From assembly GCA_020353055.1 (NCBI GenBank), contig CP070686.1, positions 1,120,625-1,158,482 on the forward strand: DNA of 37,858 nucleotides, given 5' to 3'. The translations under genes were made by a program, and so were the position numbers. This DNA comes from Caldifarciminota bacterium (lineage in GTDB: Bacteria; Hydrothermota; Tepidihabitantia; SM23-42). Shown here one piece after another: positions 1 through 8,181 of the stretch. The notes beneath the pieces were generated by a model. It did not search any database. It was not told the origin of the DNA and saw only the letters and a program-made list of their open reading frames with translations. How positions within the stretch are numbered: the stretch's first letter is position 1; the number at the start of each line of letters is the position of its first letter.

Positions 1-783
1 TATGGAATCAGTTCCACTGAAGGTGTAGTAATCAAGGTACGCATAGAACAAATAATCATCCGTGCCTGCAGCAAGGGCGCCGGCTGAACCATCTTCACTT
101 ATATAGGTCATCGCGATCGTGTCAGTCCAAGTGTAGCCGCCATCATTACATATCCAGCAGTATGCCCAGCCATTGCCGTTGGTGAGGTAACTCCAGGCCG
201 TGAGCACGAGATGTGTGGGGTCGTCCTGCATTACCACAAGGCTCGGCTCCCACGGGTATGTAGCCGGCGTCTGGGCATTGGTTGGAACTACCGGGACGGA
301 GAACGATGGCGCGGAAGGAACATTCTCTTCCGTCATTACATTTATCGTAACGTCATTGTAGCCAAGAGTGCAAAACTGGAAGGCAAACCAGAGTTCGCCT
401 GGGTTAATATGAAAATTGGGTGTATACGCTACATCGTTGTAGATTCTCCGGCCGCCTGCCGAAAACGGACCGTATGTGGTCCATGACAGACCACCATTTG
501 CTGAATAGGCGATCTTCACAAGCATGGTATTGTCCGGATCGCCGCTCGGCGCACCGTAGATCACAGCGATCGCTTCACCACCGCCAGACACCGCAATGCT
601 CTTGCCCTGGCTGCCGAGAATCGCCCTGATATTGCCCACCGAATCGATCATCACGCGATCGGAGAACGACTCTCTGGACCGCAATGCACTCGGTCCTCCA
701 TCATAAACGGCATCATCGATATTGAACGGGGTTTCACCAAAGACGAATGCATAACATATACACACTACAAGTAAGGCTTTCAT
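1..783 (-). CDS. Secreted Asp-box (BNR-like) repeat protein, C-terminus missing
   Basis: The reading frame is open from the ATG at 781-783 to the left edge (261 codons, no stop), so the gene is cut by the window. The N-terminus MKALLVVCICYAFVFG looks like a signal peptide. The mature part contains two Asp-box-like motifs, ANGGLSWTTYG and NDGGYTWTDT, as found in sialidase-type beta-propellers. No catalytic residues of a sialidase can be assigned from this part. A GGGAGG Shine-Dalgarno (complement of 788-793) and a TTGACA-N16-TATAAT promoter precede the start. By analogy with other secreted proteins in the window it may end in a FlgD-like sorting tail, but that part is outside. Function is unknown; a cell-surface or secreted beta-propeller is the best reading. 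Confidence 0.8.
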   Translation of the reverse strand, partial: MKALLVVCICYAFVFGETPFNIDDAVYDGGPSALRSRESFSDRVMIDSVGNIRAILGSQGKSIAVSGGGEAIAVIYGAPSGDPDNTMLVKIAYSANGGLSWTTYGPFSAGGRRIYNDVAYTPNFHINPGELWFAFQFCTLGYNDVTINVMTEENVPSAPSFSVPVVPTNAQTPATYPWEPSLVVMQDDPTHLVLTAWSYLTNGNGWAYCWICNDGGYTWTDTIAMTYISEDGSAGALAAGTDDYLFYAYLDYYTFSGTDSI

Positions 784-802
784 AAAACCTCCCGCTGATG
801 AT

Positions 803-830
803 ATTATAATGTTACAACTATAATTGTCAA
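803..830 (-). promoter_or_regulatory. Promoter of the Asp-box protein gene
   Basis: On the minus strand TTGACA (825-830) and TATAAT (803-808) are separated by 16 nt. The start codon lies 19 nt past the -10 box, with a Shine-Dalgarno GGGAGG between. Confidence 0.75.
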
Positions 831-904
831 GCCAACAAAAGTACACCAACCAACCTGTCGTAAATCCTGCAGAATGAGGGGGTTGGATTTGTCTACTTGT
901 GCCC

Positions 905-948
905 TTCACACTTATATTATTATAAGATAAGCGTGAAATAAGTGTGAA
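905..948. repeat. Three copies of an 11-bp motif (operator-like array)
   Basis: TTCACACTTAT (905-915) is followed by two tandem copies of its complement, ATAAGCGTGAA (927-937) and ATAAGTGTGAA (938-948); one base differs in the middle copy. The outer two copies form an 11-bp inverted repeat, and the tandem pair has an 11-bp period, close to one helical turn. The array lies between two divergent promoters, so a regulator binding site is a reasonable inference. Confidence 0.6.
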
Positions 949-1037
949 ATCGTAAACAAATCCAAATGGAAAAATCTAATATTTTACCAGCTGTCGGACT
1001 AACAGTGATATTCAGATAATCCAGATGTGGCAATCCA

Positions 1038-1065
1038 TTGACTAACGTGTCTAATTCCGTATACT
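1038..1065 (+). promoter_or_regulatory. Promoter of the MFS transporter gene
   Basis: TTGACT (1038-1043) and TATACT (1060-1065) are separated by 16 nt. Transcription would start near 1072, leaving a short leader that carries AAGGAG (1098-1103). Confidence 0.75.
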
Positions 1066-1108
1066 AGCGCCATTGAACGTATTTCATTGAACCAGGAAAG
1101 GAGATACT

Positions 1109-2380
1109 CTGGAAGAAAAAGTGATTCCGACACCAGAAGAAAGCAAGCCCAAACTCTGGAACACAAATTTCTTCCTGCTATGGCAGGGACAGCTCGTTTC
1201 GGCTTTGGGTGATGTAGCATACTCGATCGCCCTCGGTTTTTGGATCCTGAATATCACTGGTTCTACTGCGCTCATGGGTACTCTAATGGCAGCCTCTTCC
1301 CTACCCCGCGTTCTCATTTCTCCTTTTGCCGGTGTAATCGTCGACCGCACCGATCGCAAGTGGCTGCTCGTTATCATGGATGCGATACGGGGTATCTTTG
1401 TAGTATTCATCGGTATCGCTTCATATCTCGGGTTCATCGAGATCTGGATGGTATTCATAGCCGGGATGATAATCGGCGCTTGCGGCGCATTCTTCAACCC
1501 GGCGGTCGGCAGCATAATTCCGGATATAGTTGATAAACGTAAATTGGTACAGGCGAATTCCGTATTTAATATCATACAGACCGCTTCAGGTATCGTCGGC
1601 AGTTCGGCCGGCGGTATTCTCTTCAAGATTCTCGGTGCTTCATTCATGTTCCTTTTCAACGGCCTTTCCTATTTGTTCTCAGCCATAACCGAGGTCTTTA
1701 TCAAGGTACCGAAGATCATCCATGAAAAAGCAAAACTTCATTTCTTCGCCGACATGAAAGACGGACTCAAATTTGTATGGCATTTCCGTGGTTTGAGAAC
1801 GCTAATGACAATCGCCGGCATCATCAACTTCTTTGCGGTCATGGGTATCATGCTCATCCTGCCGCTCTTTCATCAGGAAGAGCATCTCGGTCCGGCGCTC
1901 TATGGTATAATCATGGGATTTTTCACGGGCGGCTTATTCCTAGGTTTTCTTTTCACGTCACTCGTCAATTTCAAACCCGAACAGAGGTTCAAGGTATTCT
2001 CTATATGCTACCTGCTAATGAGTGTGGGGATGATCTTGCTACCCGTAACCCTGTACTTCCCTGTCATGGCAGCGCTCGTCTTCGTGACCGGTTTTGTCAA
2101 TGCAATACTGAATACCTTCATCAGCACTGTTCTGCAGCTGACCACGCCCCAGGACAAACGCGGCAAGGTATTTGGGCTGCTCAGCAGCATTGGGGGCGGA
2201 TTGATGCCGGTCGCCTATGCTGTGGGTGGCGTACTGGCCGAATTTATCTCGATCAGGTTGTTGATCTCAGCCAGTTTTGTAGTTGTCCTGATATGTTACA
2301 TCCCAATGTTCTTGAGCATATCCTTCAGGAAATACGTGAAATTCGATCCGGAACTGCAGTCGCTCGAGGACATAATGTAG
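1109..2380 (+). CDS. MFS transporter (MFS_3-like exporter)
   Basis: A protein of about 420 residues with roughly twelve hydrophobic segments. It has an MFS signature after TM2 (GVIVDRTDRKWLL, an R/K-rich DRxxRK loop) and resembles the MFS_3/EntS-like efflux family. The substrate cannot be told; export of a drug or siderophore-like compound is typical. Start choice: the conventional GTG at 1121 sits 17 nt from the only Shine-Dalgarno (AAGGAG, 1098-1103), which is too far. An in-frame CTG at 1109 is 5 nt from it and gives an N-terminus MEEKVIPTPEESKPK, so CTG is preferred despite being rare. The gene has its own promoter and is followed after 55 nt by the HtrA-like gene on the same strand. Confidence 0.85.
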   Translation: MEEKVIPTPEESKPKLWNTNFFLLWQGQLVSALGDVAYSIALGFWILNITGSTALMGTLMAASSLPRVLISPFAGVIVDRTDRKWLLVIMDAIRGIFVVFIGIASYLGFIEIWMVFIAGMIIGACGAFFNPAVGSIIPDIVDKRKLVQANSVFNIIQTASGIVGSSAGGILFKILGASFMFLFNGLSYLFSAITEVFIKVPKIIHEKAKLHFFADMKDGLKFVWHFRGLRTLMTIAGIINFFAVMGIMLILPLFHQEEHLGPALYGIIMGFFTGGLFLGFLFTSLVNFKPEQRFKVFSICYLLMSVGMILLPVTLYFPVMAALVFVTGFVNAILNTFISTVLQLTTPQDKRGKVFGLLSSIGGGLMPVAYAVGGVLAEFISIRLLISASFVVVLICYIPMFLSISFRKYVKFDPELQSLEDIM

Positions 2381-2435
2381 AACCAGTCCGATAAACATTA
2401 GGGCGGTCTGCACAATCTAAATAACGGAATTCAAA

Positions 2436-3428
2436 ATGCCAACTTTGACCGAGAAAAATCTAGCCTGCACAAATAATCAGACCACAGACGATACCATTGT
2501 TCTCGACGCTTATTCCAGGACGGTGATAGGAGTAGCTGAAACTATAAGCCCGGCTGTTGTCAACATCAGCGTATTTGACTCGCATGGTCGGTCGAGCGGC
2601 GCTGGCTCTGGACTGATAATTACACCGGATGGATATCTACTTACAAACGAACACGTGGTGCATAAGGCGTCTCGCATCGAAGTCCGACTCAATGATGGCA
2701 ATAAATTTGAGGCCAGAACCGTCGGAACTGACCCGGCAACTGATACCGCCGTTTTAAGAATACCGGGCTCGAGCCTACAGTGTGCACCCCTGGGAAATTC
2801 TCAGGCTCTCAAAGTGGGTCAACTGGTCGTTGCTGTTGGCAACCCTTTTGGCTTCCAGTGCACGGTCACTGCTGGCGTTATAAGCGCGCTCGGCCGGACA
2901 CTCCGCTCGACTACTGGTCGTCTCATTGAAAATATAATTCAAACCGACGCTTCACTCAATCCGGGCAGCTCAGGCGGTCCGCTCGTCAACTCACGTGGTG
3001 AAGTAATCGGCATGAATACGGCGATCATCTACCCGGCGCAGGGTCTTTGTTTTGCGATACCTATAAATATGATCAAGCGGGTGGTTCAAATGCTAATATC
3101 AAATGGCAAGGTCAGCCGTGGCTACCTCGGCATCGTTGCGCAACCATCACCACTAACGCGCCGCACGATAAGGGTGCTGAAGATAGAACAGCATAGCGGA
3201 GTTCGCGTCGTTGATGTTGCACCGAAGAGTCCGGCAGATTTCGCCCGGATCCTGCCAAATGATATAATTCTGAGTATCGCGGATGAACAAATTACAGACG
3301 TCGACGACCTGCACCGTTTCCTTGATGAAAACCCAACGGGCACGGATTATGCAGTGACAGTCCTGCGTGGTGGAAGTATGTTGAAACTCAACATCAAACC
3401 TATAGAAATATCCCCCCAAAAAGAGTAG
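2436..3428 (+). CDS. HtrA/DegP-family serine protease with one PDZ domain
   Basis: A 330-residue S1C protease. The catalytic triad can be placed at His73 (TNEHVV), Asp103 (TDTAV) and Ser179 (NPGSSGGPL). A single PDZ domain follows at about residues 215-325, giving the short DegS/HtrA architecture. Unlike DegP or DegS, the N-terminus (MPTLTEKNLACTNNQ) shows neither a signal peptide nor a membrane anchor, so the protein looks cytoplasmic unless the true start lies elsewhere. No good upstream in-frame alternative or strong Shine-Dalgarno was found (only a weak purine stretch before the ATG). It probably cotranscribes with the MFS gene. HtrA proteases degrade or sense misfolded proteins; the target here is unknown. 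Confidence 0.92.
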   Translation: MPTLTEKNLACTNNQTTDDTIVLDAYSRTVIGVAETISPAVVNISVFDSHGRSSGAGSGLIITPDGYLLTNEHVVHKASRIEVRLNDGNKFEARTVGTDPATDTAVLRIPGSSLQCAPLGNSQALKVGQLVVAVGNPFGFQCTVTAGVISALGRTLRSTTGRLIENIIQTDASLNPGSSGGPLVNSRGEVIGMNTAIIYPAQGLCFAIPINMIKRVVQMLISNGKVSRGYLGIVAQPSPLTRRTIRVLKIEQHSGVRVVDVAPKSPADFARILPNDIILSIADEQITDVDDLHRFLDENPTGTDYAVTVLRGGSMLKLNIKPIEISPQKE

Positions 3429-3467
3429 CACGTGGCAACGATCTTCAAACTGTCTCCGGCGATCTGC

Positions 3468-3980
3468 CTACTGCAGTAATTTTCCCAGAATTATTTTTAC
3501 TAACTTATCCCGATTCCCCTCGGTCACCTCAAGTACCTCCACATCTTTACGCGCCCTGATTTTGTCACAAAAAGGTTGCCGCTTGAACAACATCGTACCG
3601 ACGAACGGGTTCTTTGCATCGAGGGCATCGAGCACTGAAAGCCTGAAAGACCGCGATAGTATCTCCATCTTACCGATCTCGTCTATTATGACTATCTTGC
3701 CAGTTTTTATTCCTTTCTTGATAGCCACAACACCTACTTCTTCAACGCATTGTAGGTCAACTCCATACTTGCCAACGTGGGCGTGGCTTCTTATTTCTCT
3801 GTGCGCCAGAGTACAACTATTCTTACTCAAGGTTATGAGCTGGAATCCAACTCTCTCTTCCTGCTCCTTTATTTCCTCGGTATAAAACCCAGTACATTTA
3901 TCTGTTAATTCTGATATAACCGCCTTTACTATTGTTGTCTTGCCGATCCGGGGCGGACCGGTGAGCACTATGTTAGTCAT
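3468..3980 (-). CDS. THEP1-type nucleoside-triphosphatase
   Basis: A 170-residue P-loop protein of the NTPase_1/THEP1 family. The Walker A motif GPPRIGKTT is at residues 8-16 and Walker B IVIIDEIGKME at about 96-106 (Asp100, Glu101). The family's GFYTEEI segment follows Walker A at about 31-37. Family members hydrolyse NTPs, with a poorly defined biological role, and are common in archaea and thermophilic bacteria. The start has a reasonable AGGTG Shine-Dalgarno. It lies 70 nt downstream of recO on the same strand and converges on the HtrA-like gene. Confidence 0.88.
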   Translation of the reverse strand: MTNIVLTGPPRIGKTTIVKAVISELTDKCTGFYTEEIKEQEERVGFQLITLSKNSCTLAHREIRSHAHVGKYGVDLQCVEEVGVVAIKKGIKTGKIVIIDEIGKMEILSRSFRLSVLDALDAKNPFVGTMLFKRQPFCDKIRARKDVEVLEVTEGNRDKLVKIILGKLLQ

Positions 3981-4050
3981 CTTTTCACCTCGTACGAGAA
4001 TTCAAATGATCTCCAGAACTCAAAAGAAATACCTGCCATACCTGCGTCCA

Positions 4051-4788
4051 TCATTTAAAGTGCTTCAGCGAATGCAGGTGCAGATTATTCAAATGAATAT
4101 ACATATAATCGGTGACAAAATTCTCAATTTCCCTTAATGCCACATCATCAATCTCCAACTTTGTTCTCTGAAAAATATTCTTTAGAGCGTCAACGGTGCG
4201 GAGACTCAGCAAGACCACTGTATCATCGTGATGCTTTCTGCAAACTACCCCACCAGCACTGACGCTGAAATTGATTTTACCGTTACTCCCCCCAGTGGGT
4301 TGATGACAACGAACACAGTCATCCAGGTGTGGCATCACCCCAGAGCCGGAGAATGCTCTTATGAGATAACCGATAACCAATGCACGAACCGCCTGCGAAC
4401 CAGCTTTGCGCATACTGTTAAGAAAGTGTAGAAACTCTGAAAAAACCTTTGTGTTGGCTTCCTCCATAGGTAGGGTTTTATCAAAAAACTCGCATAGCAC
4501 CATTGCGCCGCTGACCTTGTAGGGGTCACTCCTTATCTCTGGAAAACTATCCACAACCACGGCATCGCTCAATGTATAGATGTCCTTGAATTCTCTCTTG
4601 TAGAAGATTATCTCATCAAAACTGAATGGTTCCATCGCCCCGCACATTTTACTCTTGGGACGCCGGACGCCTTTGGCAAGCAATCTAACCTTTCCCGCCG
4701 TGTTCGTGAGTACAGACGCTATAAGGCTCGACTCCTTGAATGGCATTGTATTAAGTACAAAACCTCGGCACTTGATGATATTAGCCAT
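4051..4788 (-). CDS. recO: DNA repair protein RecO
   Basis: A 245-residue protein matching RecO. The N-terminal OB-fold segment begins with RGFVLNTMPFKESSLIASVLT and continues KVRLLAKGVRRPKSK, a typical RecO signature. A helical part follows. A zinc-binding element has Cys158, Cys161, Cys183 and a His at 186/187. RecO loads RecA on SSB-coated single-stranded DNA with RecR in the RecFOR pathway. The ATG lies 12 nt past a TTGACA-N17-TATAAT promoter, with no Shine-Dalgarno, so the mRNA is probably almost leaderless. Confidence 0.93.
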   Translation of the reverse strand: MANIIKCRGFVLNTMPFKESSLIASVLTNTAGKVRLLAKGVRRPKSKMCGAMEPFSFDEIIFYKREFKDIYTLSDAVVVDSFPEIRSDPYKVSGAMVLCEFFDKTLPMEEANTKVFSEFLHFLNSMRKAGSQAVRALVIGYLIRAFSGSGVMPHLDDCVRCHQPTGGSNGKINFSVSAGGVVCRKHHDDTVVLLSLRTVDALKNIFQRTKLEIDDVALREIENFVTDYMYIHLNNLHLHSLKHFK

Positions 4789-4800
4789 TAATATTACGCT

Positions 4801-4829
4801 ATTATATTGTTATCGACATTGAATGTCAA
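4801..4829 (-). promoter_or_regulatory. recO promoter, nearly leaderless
   Basis: On the minus strand TTGACA (4824-4829) and TATAAT (4801-4806) are separated by 17 nt. Only 12 nt lie between the -10 box and the recO ATG. Confidence 0.75.
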
Positions 4830-4889
4830 TGAATCACCTTTCCTGAAGAAACCCCGTACATGCTCAGAGATACGCTCTCAAACAACAAT

Positions 4890-5783
4890 TCATGCCTCTG
4901 AACCGCGGATGAGTGAAACCGTGTACAGGATAAGACCGCACCAGACAAGACCAAAGCTTATCAAATGGGCAGTTGTGAATATTTCTCTGTACACGAAAAC
5001 ACCGATCAAAAGCATTAAAGAGGGCGCCAGGTATTGAAGAAAACCAACGCTCGCAAGTCGGATCCGTTTCGCACCCTGAGCAAACCAGTAAAGTGGCATG
5101 GTCGTTACCACACCTGCTCCAATGAGCAGAAAATCATGGCGCAGGGCAAGGCCGAACAGCGCACCTCTCCCCGCGAGTGCCTGGTAGAATATGACAAAGA
5201 GTGCGATGGGCGCAAGGAGCATCGTTTCAACCATTAGTCCGGACATAGGGTCGACATTAGTAGTCTTCTTCAACAATCCATAAAGCCCGAACGCACCCGC
5301 GAGCACTATGGATATCCAGGGGAATCTGCCATAGTCGACGGTCAAATAAAGGACTCCTGCACAGGCGAGTAGAAATGCCAGCACCTGCAGCAAATTCAAC
5401 TTTTCCTTTAGAATGACGACACCAAGGATAACGCTCAATATGGGATTTATGTAGTAACCCATGCTCGCCTCGACGATACGTTCACTATTTACTGCATAGA
5501 CATAGGTGAACCAGTTGAGACCGATCAGACCGCTCATGAGAAAGAGTGATTTGCGAGTACGTTTGTCACTTAGGAGTTCTTTTATAGAAATCCTTTTCTG
5601 AATCGTCAGGACAACGGCAATGAAAACAAAAGACCATACTATTCTGTGGGCAAGAATTTCAATTGCCGGCACTTCCCCAAGTGCCTTCCAGTATATTGGA
5701 AGCACACCCCACGCAAGAAATGCTACGGCCGTGTAAACGATACCGTGACGTTGCCTTGTGTCATTTCCTTTCACTTTCTGCAT
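4890..5783 (-). CDS. rarD: RarD-like EamA/DMT-family permease
   Basis: A 297-residue, very hydrophobic protein with about ten transmembrane segments in two EamA halves. The start of the hydrophobic part, GIVYTAVAFLAWGVLPIYWK, and the following EILAHRIVWS are the RarD signature. The family (RarD, 'chloramphenicol-sensitive protein') transports small metabolites, but the substrate is unestablished. Its start overlaps the end of the upstream isomerase-like gene by 13 nt, so it is the last gene of that operon. The symbol rests on family resemblance only. Confidence 0.88.
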   Translation of the reverse strand: MQKVKGNDTRQRHGIVYTAVAFLAWGVLPIYWKALGEVPAIEILAHRIVWSFVFIAVVLTIQKRISIKELLSDKRTRKSLFLMSGLIGLNWFTYVYAVNSERIVEASMGYYINPILSVILGVVILKEKLNLLQVLAFLLACAGVLYLTVDYGRFPWISIVLAGAFGLYGLLKKTTNVDPMSGLMVETMLLAPIALFVIFYQALAGRGALFGLALRHDFLLIGAGVVTTMPLYWFAQGAKRIRLASVGFLQYLAPSLMLLIGVFVYREIFTTAHLISFGLVWCGLILYTVSLIRGSEA

Positions 5784-6577
5784 GCCTTCCTCAGTTTCTC
5801 TCCCCGTGTGAATGCCTCATGGAGAAATTTCTCCGGCGAACCGAATGCCGACTCTCGCGTTTCCACCTCGAGTAAAAGCACTCCCTCAAACGAAACTCGA
5901 GACATGATCTCACAGAAGCCATCCCAGTCGTACGAACCTTCGAAGGGTAGCATATGGTCGTCCTTCTCACCGTGATTGTCGGAAATATGTGTGGTTAGCA
6001 AACGCTTACCGTATTGTCTAAGGAGCACCAGGGGCTGTTCCACAAGGTTGTCATGGGATGAATCATAACAAAATCCGTACCGAGTGTCCTCAATCTCGTT
6101 TAGGGAATGAACCAAGACATCGTTTGCTGGACTGAAACTGTCATTCTCCACTGCCAATCTAACGTTTGTTACGCCAACATGGTCAAGCAATTTTTTCACA
6201 CTCTTGACTAACGATTCTTTGCGCATTTCAATGTGGTCAGAGCTTAGGTATGCCGTTGGGTGAAATATCACCACATGAGCAGAAAGATCTGCCGCGGCAT
6301 CGATACATCTCTTGTACGTATCGACAGTAGTATCCGAGATATCCCTGCGCGGCGAGGAAATATCGAGGTCTTTGCCAAAGGGGGTATGAACCGAGCACAC
6401 TGAAAGGCCGTTACCCGCGAGGAAACTCCTGATGTTTTTCCTCCCGTTAACCTCCAGGTATCCTGAATGCTCGATTCGCGCACCCAGCGAGATATGGGTA
6501 AAACCAGCTTCCTTTATCATCGGTAATTGATCCTTTAAGGCAATATCGTAATTGAATGTGGTGCCGATCGATATCAT
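5771..6577 (-). CDS. Sugar phosphate isomerase/epimerase-like TIM-barrel protein
   Basis: A 268-residue AP-endonuclease-2/xylose-isomerase-like barrel. Typical metal and active-site strand motifs appear in order: VCSVHTPFG, VIFHPTAY, LAVENDS, YGFCYDSSHDN, LLTTHISDNHGEKDDHMLPF and LLLEVETRE. The conserved Glu/Asp/His set for a divalent metal is present. The family includes sugar isomerases and epimerases and endonuclease IV; the substrate is not predictable. Its ATG (6575-6577) abuts the stop codon of the upstream GNAT gene (6578-6580), and it overlaps the RarD-like gene downstream, so translational coupling is likely. Confidence 0.87.
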   Translation of the reverse strand: MISIGTTFNYDIALKDQLPMIKEAGFTHISLGARIEHSGYLEVNGRKNIRSFLAGNGLSVCSVHTPFGKDLDISSPRRDISDTTVDTYKRCIDAAADLSAHVVIFHPTAYLSSDHIEMRKESLVKSVKKLLDHVGVTNVRLAVENDSFSPANDVLVHSLNEIEDTRYGFCYDSSHDNLVEQPLVLLRQYGKRLLTTHISDNHGEKDDHMLPFEGSYDWDGFCEIMSRVSFEGVLLLEVETRESAFGSPEKFLHEAFTRGEKLRKACRK

Positions 6578-7072
6578 TTACACACAGGGGTGGAACTCAC
6601 TGAGTGGCGAGATCGTTTTTCGCATTAATATCTCAGAATGACCATGTACAATATAGTCCTTCAATTCACCGATCGTTTCATAACCCAACTTCTCATACAA
6701 CCTCTTTGCCTCATGATTGAATGACGATACGCAGATAAACACGTTCGGCTGCTCTGAGAAGATCCGCTGCTCCAGATAAACGATGAATCTCGCTCCTATT
6801 CCTTTCCCTCTATAACGGGGATCAATGACTACGCTCTGGACATAACCGACGAATGCGCCGCGCATCTTAATGATCGCAAATCCAATCATTCTCTTCTGGG
6901 CCTTCACCAGATGAACTTCGCTCGTATCATCCTCGATTATTCCGATTACATCACCGAAAGTACGCTTCAGCGTAACCCATGGTTCGGATGCGGACATCAA
7001 TTTGGCACATTCTTCGACCTCACTCAATTTGTTCTTATCGAGCACAAGAAATTGTGTATCAGTTTCCTGCAT
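6578..7072 (-). CDS. GNAT-family N-acetyltransferase
   Basis: A 164-residue GNAT protein. The acetyl-CoA binding motif A is visible as VQSVVIDPRYRGKGIGARFI (R-x-x-G-x-G/A type), followed by FNHEAKRLYEKLGYETIGEL, the usual C-terminal beta-bulge region. The acceptor substrate is unknown. It follows a second GNAT gene by 5 nt and precedes the isomerase-like gene without a gap, in the probable iorAB operon. Only weak similarity is seen between the two GNAT proteins outside motif A, so recent duplication is not obvious. Confidence 0.88.
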   Translation of the reverse strand: MQETDTQFLVLDKNKLSEVEECAKLMSASEPWVTLKRTFGDVIGIIEDDTSEVHLVKAQKRMIGFAIIKMRGAFVGYVQSVVIDPRYRGKGIGARFIVYLEQRIFSEQPNVFICVSSFNHEAKRLYEKLGYETIGELKDYIVHGHSEILMRKTISPLSEFHPCV

Positions 7073-7077
7073 GTCTT

Positions 7078-7536
7078 TTATACAAAATCAGGGAAATAGG
7101 TGAAAGAAACCTCATCTCCGCTCTCATCCTTAATTCCACCGGTTTGTTCGTACAGCGCCATTGCCGCCAGATTTGATTCATTGGTTAATACCCACATTTT
7201 CATTATATTGTTAGCCCGGCAAATTTTCTTCAATTCACTGATCAATAGTGCGCCCACACCCTTATTTCTATTTTCCTCACTCACGACGATCTCATAGAAT
7301 AACATCATGTCCTGGTCTCTATCCACCCTCATTAAACGATAGGCTAGAACAAAACCCAAAGGCTGCTCATCCAGAAACGCAACCAGGAAGTAATTACTTT
7401 CGTATGATAGGAATTCACGCAGGTATTCGGTGCAGAGTTTTGCGAGCACATCAACAGATGTTTCACTCTTCAAATTCTGAATGGCATCTTTGGCAACTGC
7501 TTCGTCGCCAACCTTCAGCCTCTTGATTGTTATCAT
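7078..7536 (-). CDS. GNAT-family N-acetyltransferase, AAC(3)-I-like
   Basis: A 152-residue GNAT protein. Motif A reads YEIVVSEENRNKGVGALLISEL, and the C-terminal part MWVLTNESNLAAMALYEQTGG resembles AAC(3)-I-type acetyltransferases, which often end in a Phe/Asp-rich strand (here FTYFPDF). That resemblance does not establish aminoglycoside resistance. The gene starts 48 nt after the iorB stop and is 5 nt from the next GNAT gene. No separate promoter was recognised, so it is probably cotranscribed with iorAB. Confidence 0.87.
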   Translation of the reverse strand: MITIKRLKVGDEAVAKDAIQNLKSETSVDVLAKLCTEYLREFLSYESNYFLVAFLDEQPLGFVLAYRLMRVDRDQDMMLFYEIVVSEENRNKGVGALLISELKKICRANNIMKMWVLTNESNLAAMALYEQTGGIKDESGDEVSFTYFPDFV

Positions 7537-7584
7537 CTGATGTCTAATGTATTTGTATTCCGTGCGGCGAATGTTGATCGGGAT

Positions 7585-8181
7585 TCAACCAGAGAGTTCT
7601 CGACCGCGGTTAAAAGCATTTATGTTCAACTCTACGAATCGCTCCTTGACATTCTGCTTTATCGCATCCTGCCAGCATTTTTCATCCAGGTCCAGAAAAT
7701 TGGAAAGAAGACCCAGTAGTATGATATTGACAACACGGAGATTACCCAATTCTACGGCAACTTTCGTGGCATCAGTAGAATGAACCTTGCCGAATTTCTG
7801 CAATTTCTTTTCGATACCGACCGGGTATTTGGTCTCGCCGACCAGAACGCTCATCGGCGCTATCTCTCTGTCGTCTACAATGATGTCGGCGTTTTTCTTC
7901 AGATAATCTGTGTAGCGCAAAGCTTCCAGTTTTTCAAAAGCCACCATATAGTCGCATGTCCCCTTCTCAATCAGAGGCGAGTGCACCTCCTTGCCGAAGC
8001 GTACGTGCGTTATGACACTCCCACCACGCTGCGCCATACCGTGGACTTCGCTCTTTTTTACATCATACTTCGACAGGAAAGCAGCATGGCACAATACATC
8101 CGAGGCCAGAATGATACCCTGCCCACCTACCCCGCAGATAACGGTGTTCGTCATTTTGATCTTTTTGTCGTGCTTAGGCAT
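7585..8181 (-). CDS. iorB: Indolepyruvate:ferredoxin oxidoreductase, beta subunit
   Basis: A 198-residue gamma-domain protein of the 2-oxoacid:ferredoxin oxidoreductase family. It shows the nucleotide-binding motif CGVGGQGIILASDVL (about residues 16-30) and the conserved SEVHGMAQRGGSV segment. With IorA it forms the enzyme that oxidatively decarboxylates aryl pyruvates (from Trp, Phe, Tyr) to aryl-acetyl-CoA, reducing ferredoxin. Start 8181 overlaps the iorA stop by 8 nt and has AAGGAG about 5 nt upstream inside iorA. The alternative ATG at 8154 lacks such a site. Overlap and site together imply coupled synthesis of the two subunits. Confidence 0.95.
   Translation of the reverse strand: MPKHDKKIKMTNTVICGVGGQGIILASDVLCHAAFLSKYDVKKSEVHGMAQRGGSVITHVRFGKEVHSPLIEKGTCDYMVAFEKLEALRYTDYLKKNADIIVDDREIAPMSVLVGETKYPVGIEKKLQKFGKVHSTDATKVAVELGNLRVVNIILLGLLSNFLDLDEKCWQDAIKQNVKERFVELNINAFNRGRELSG

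Larger units (their letters stand above)
784..1108. other. Intergenic region between divergent genes
   Basis: This 325-nt stretch has no supported gene. It holds the leftward promoter (803-830), an array of three 11-bp repeats (905-948) and the rightward promoter (1038-1065). A short inverted pair, AAATCC and GGATTT, also occurs around 866-896 and may be chance. Confidence 0.7.

Noticed and set aside
1084-1659. A 191-codon frame on the minus strand opposite the MFS gene
   Set aside because: It is antisense to a well-supported membrane protein gene and has the Met/Ile/Pro-rich composition of an antisense shadow.
7078-7536. Aminoglycoside resistance gene
   Set aside because: Resemblance to AAC(3)-I is limited to the GNAT core and a few C-terminal features, and the operon context is metabolic.
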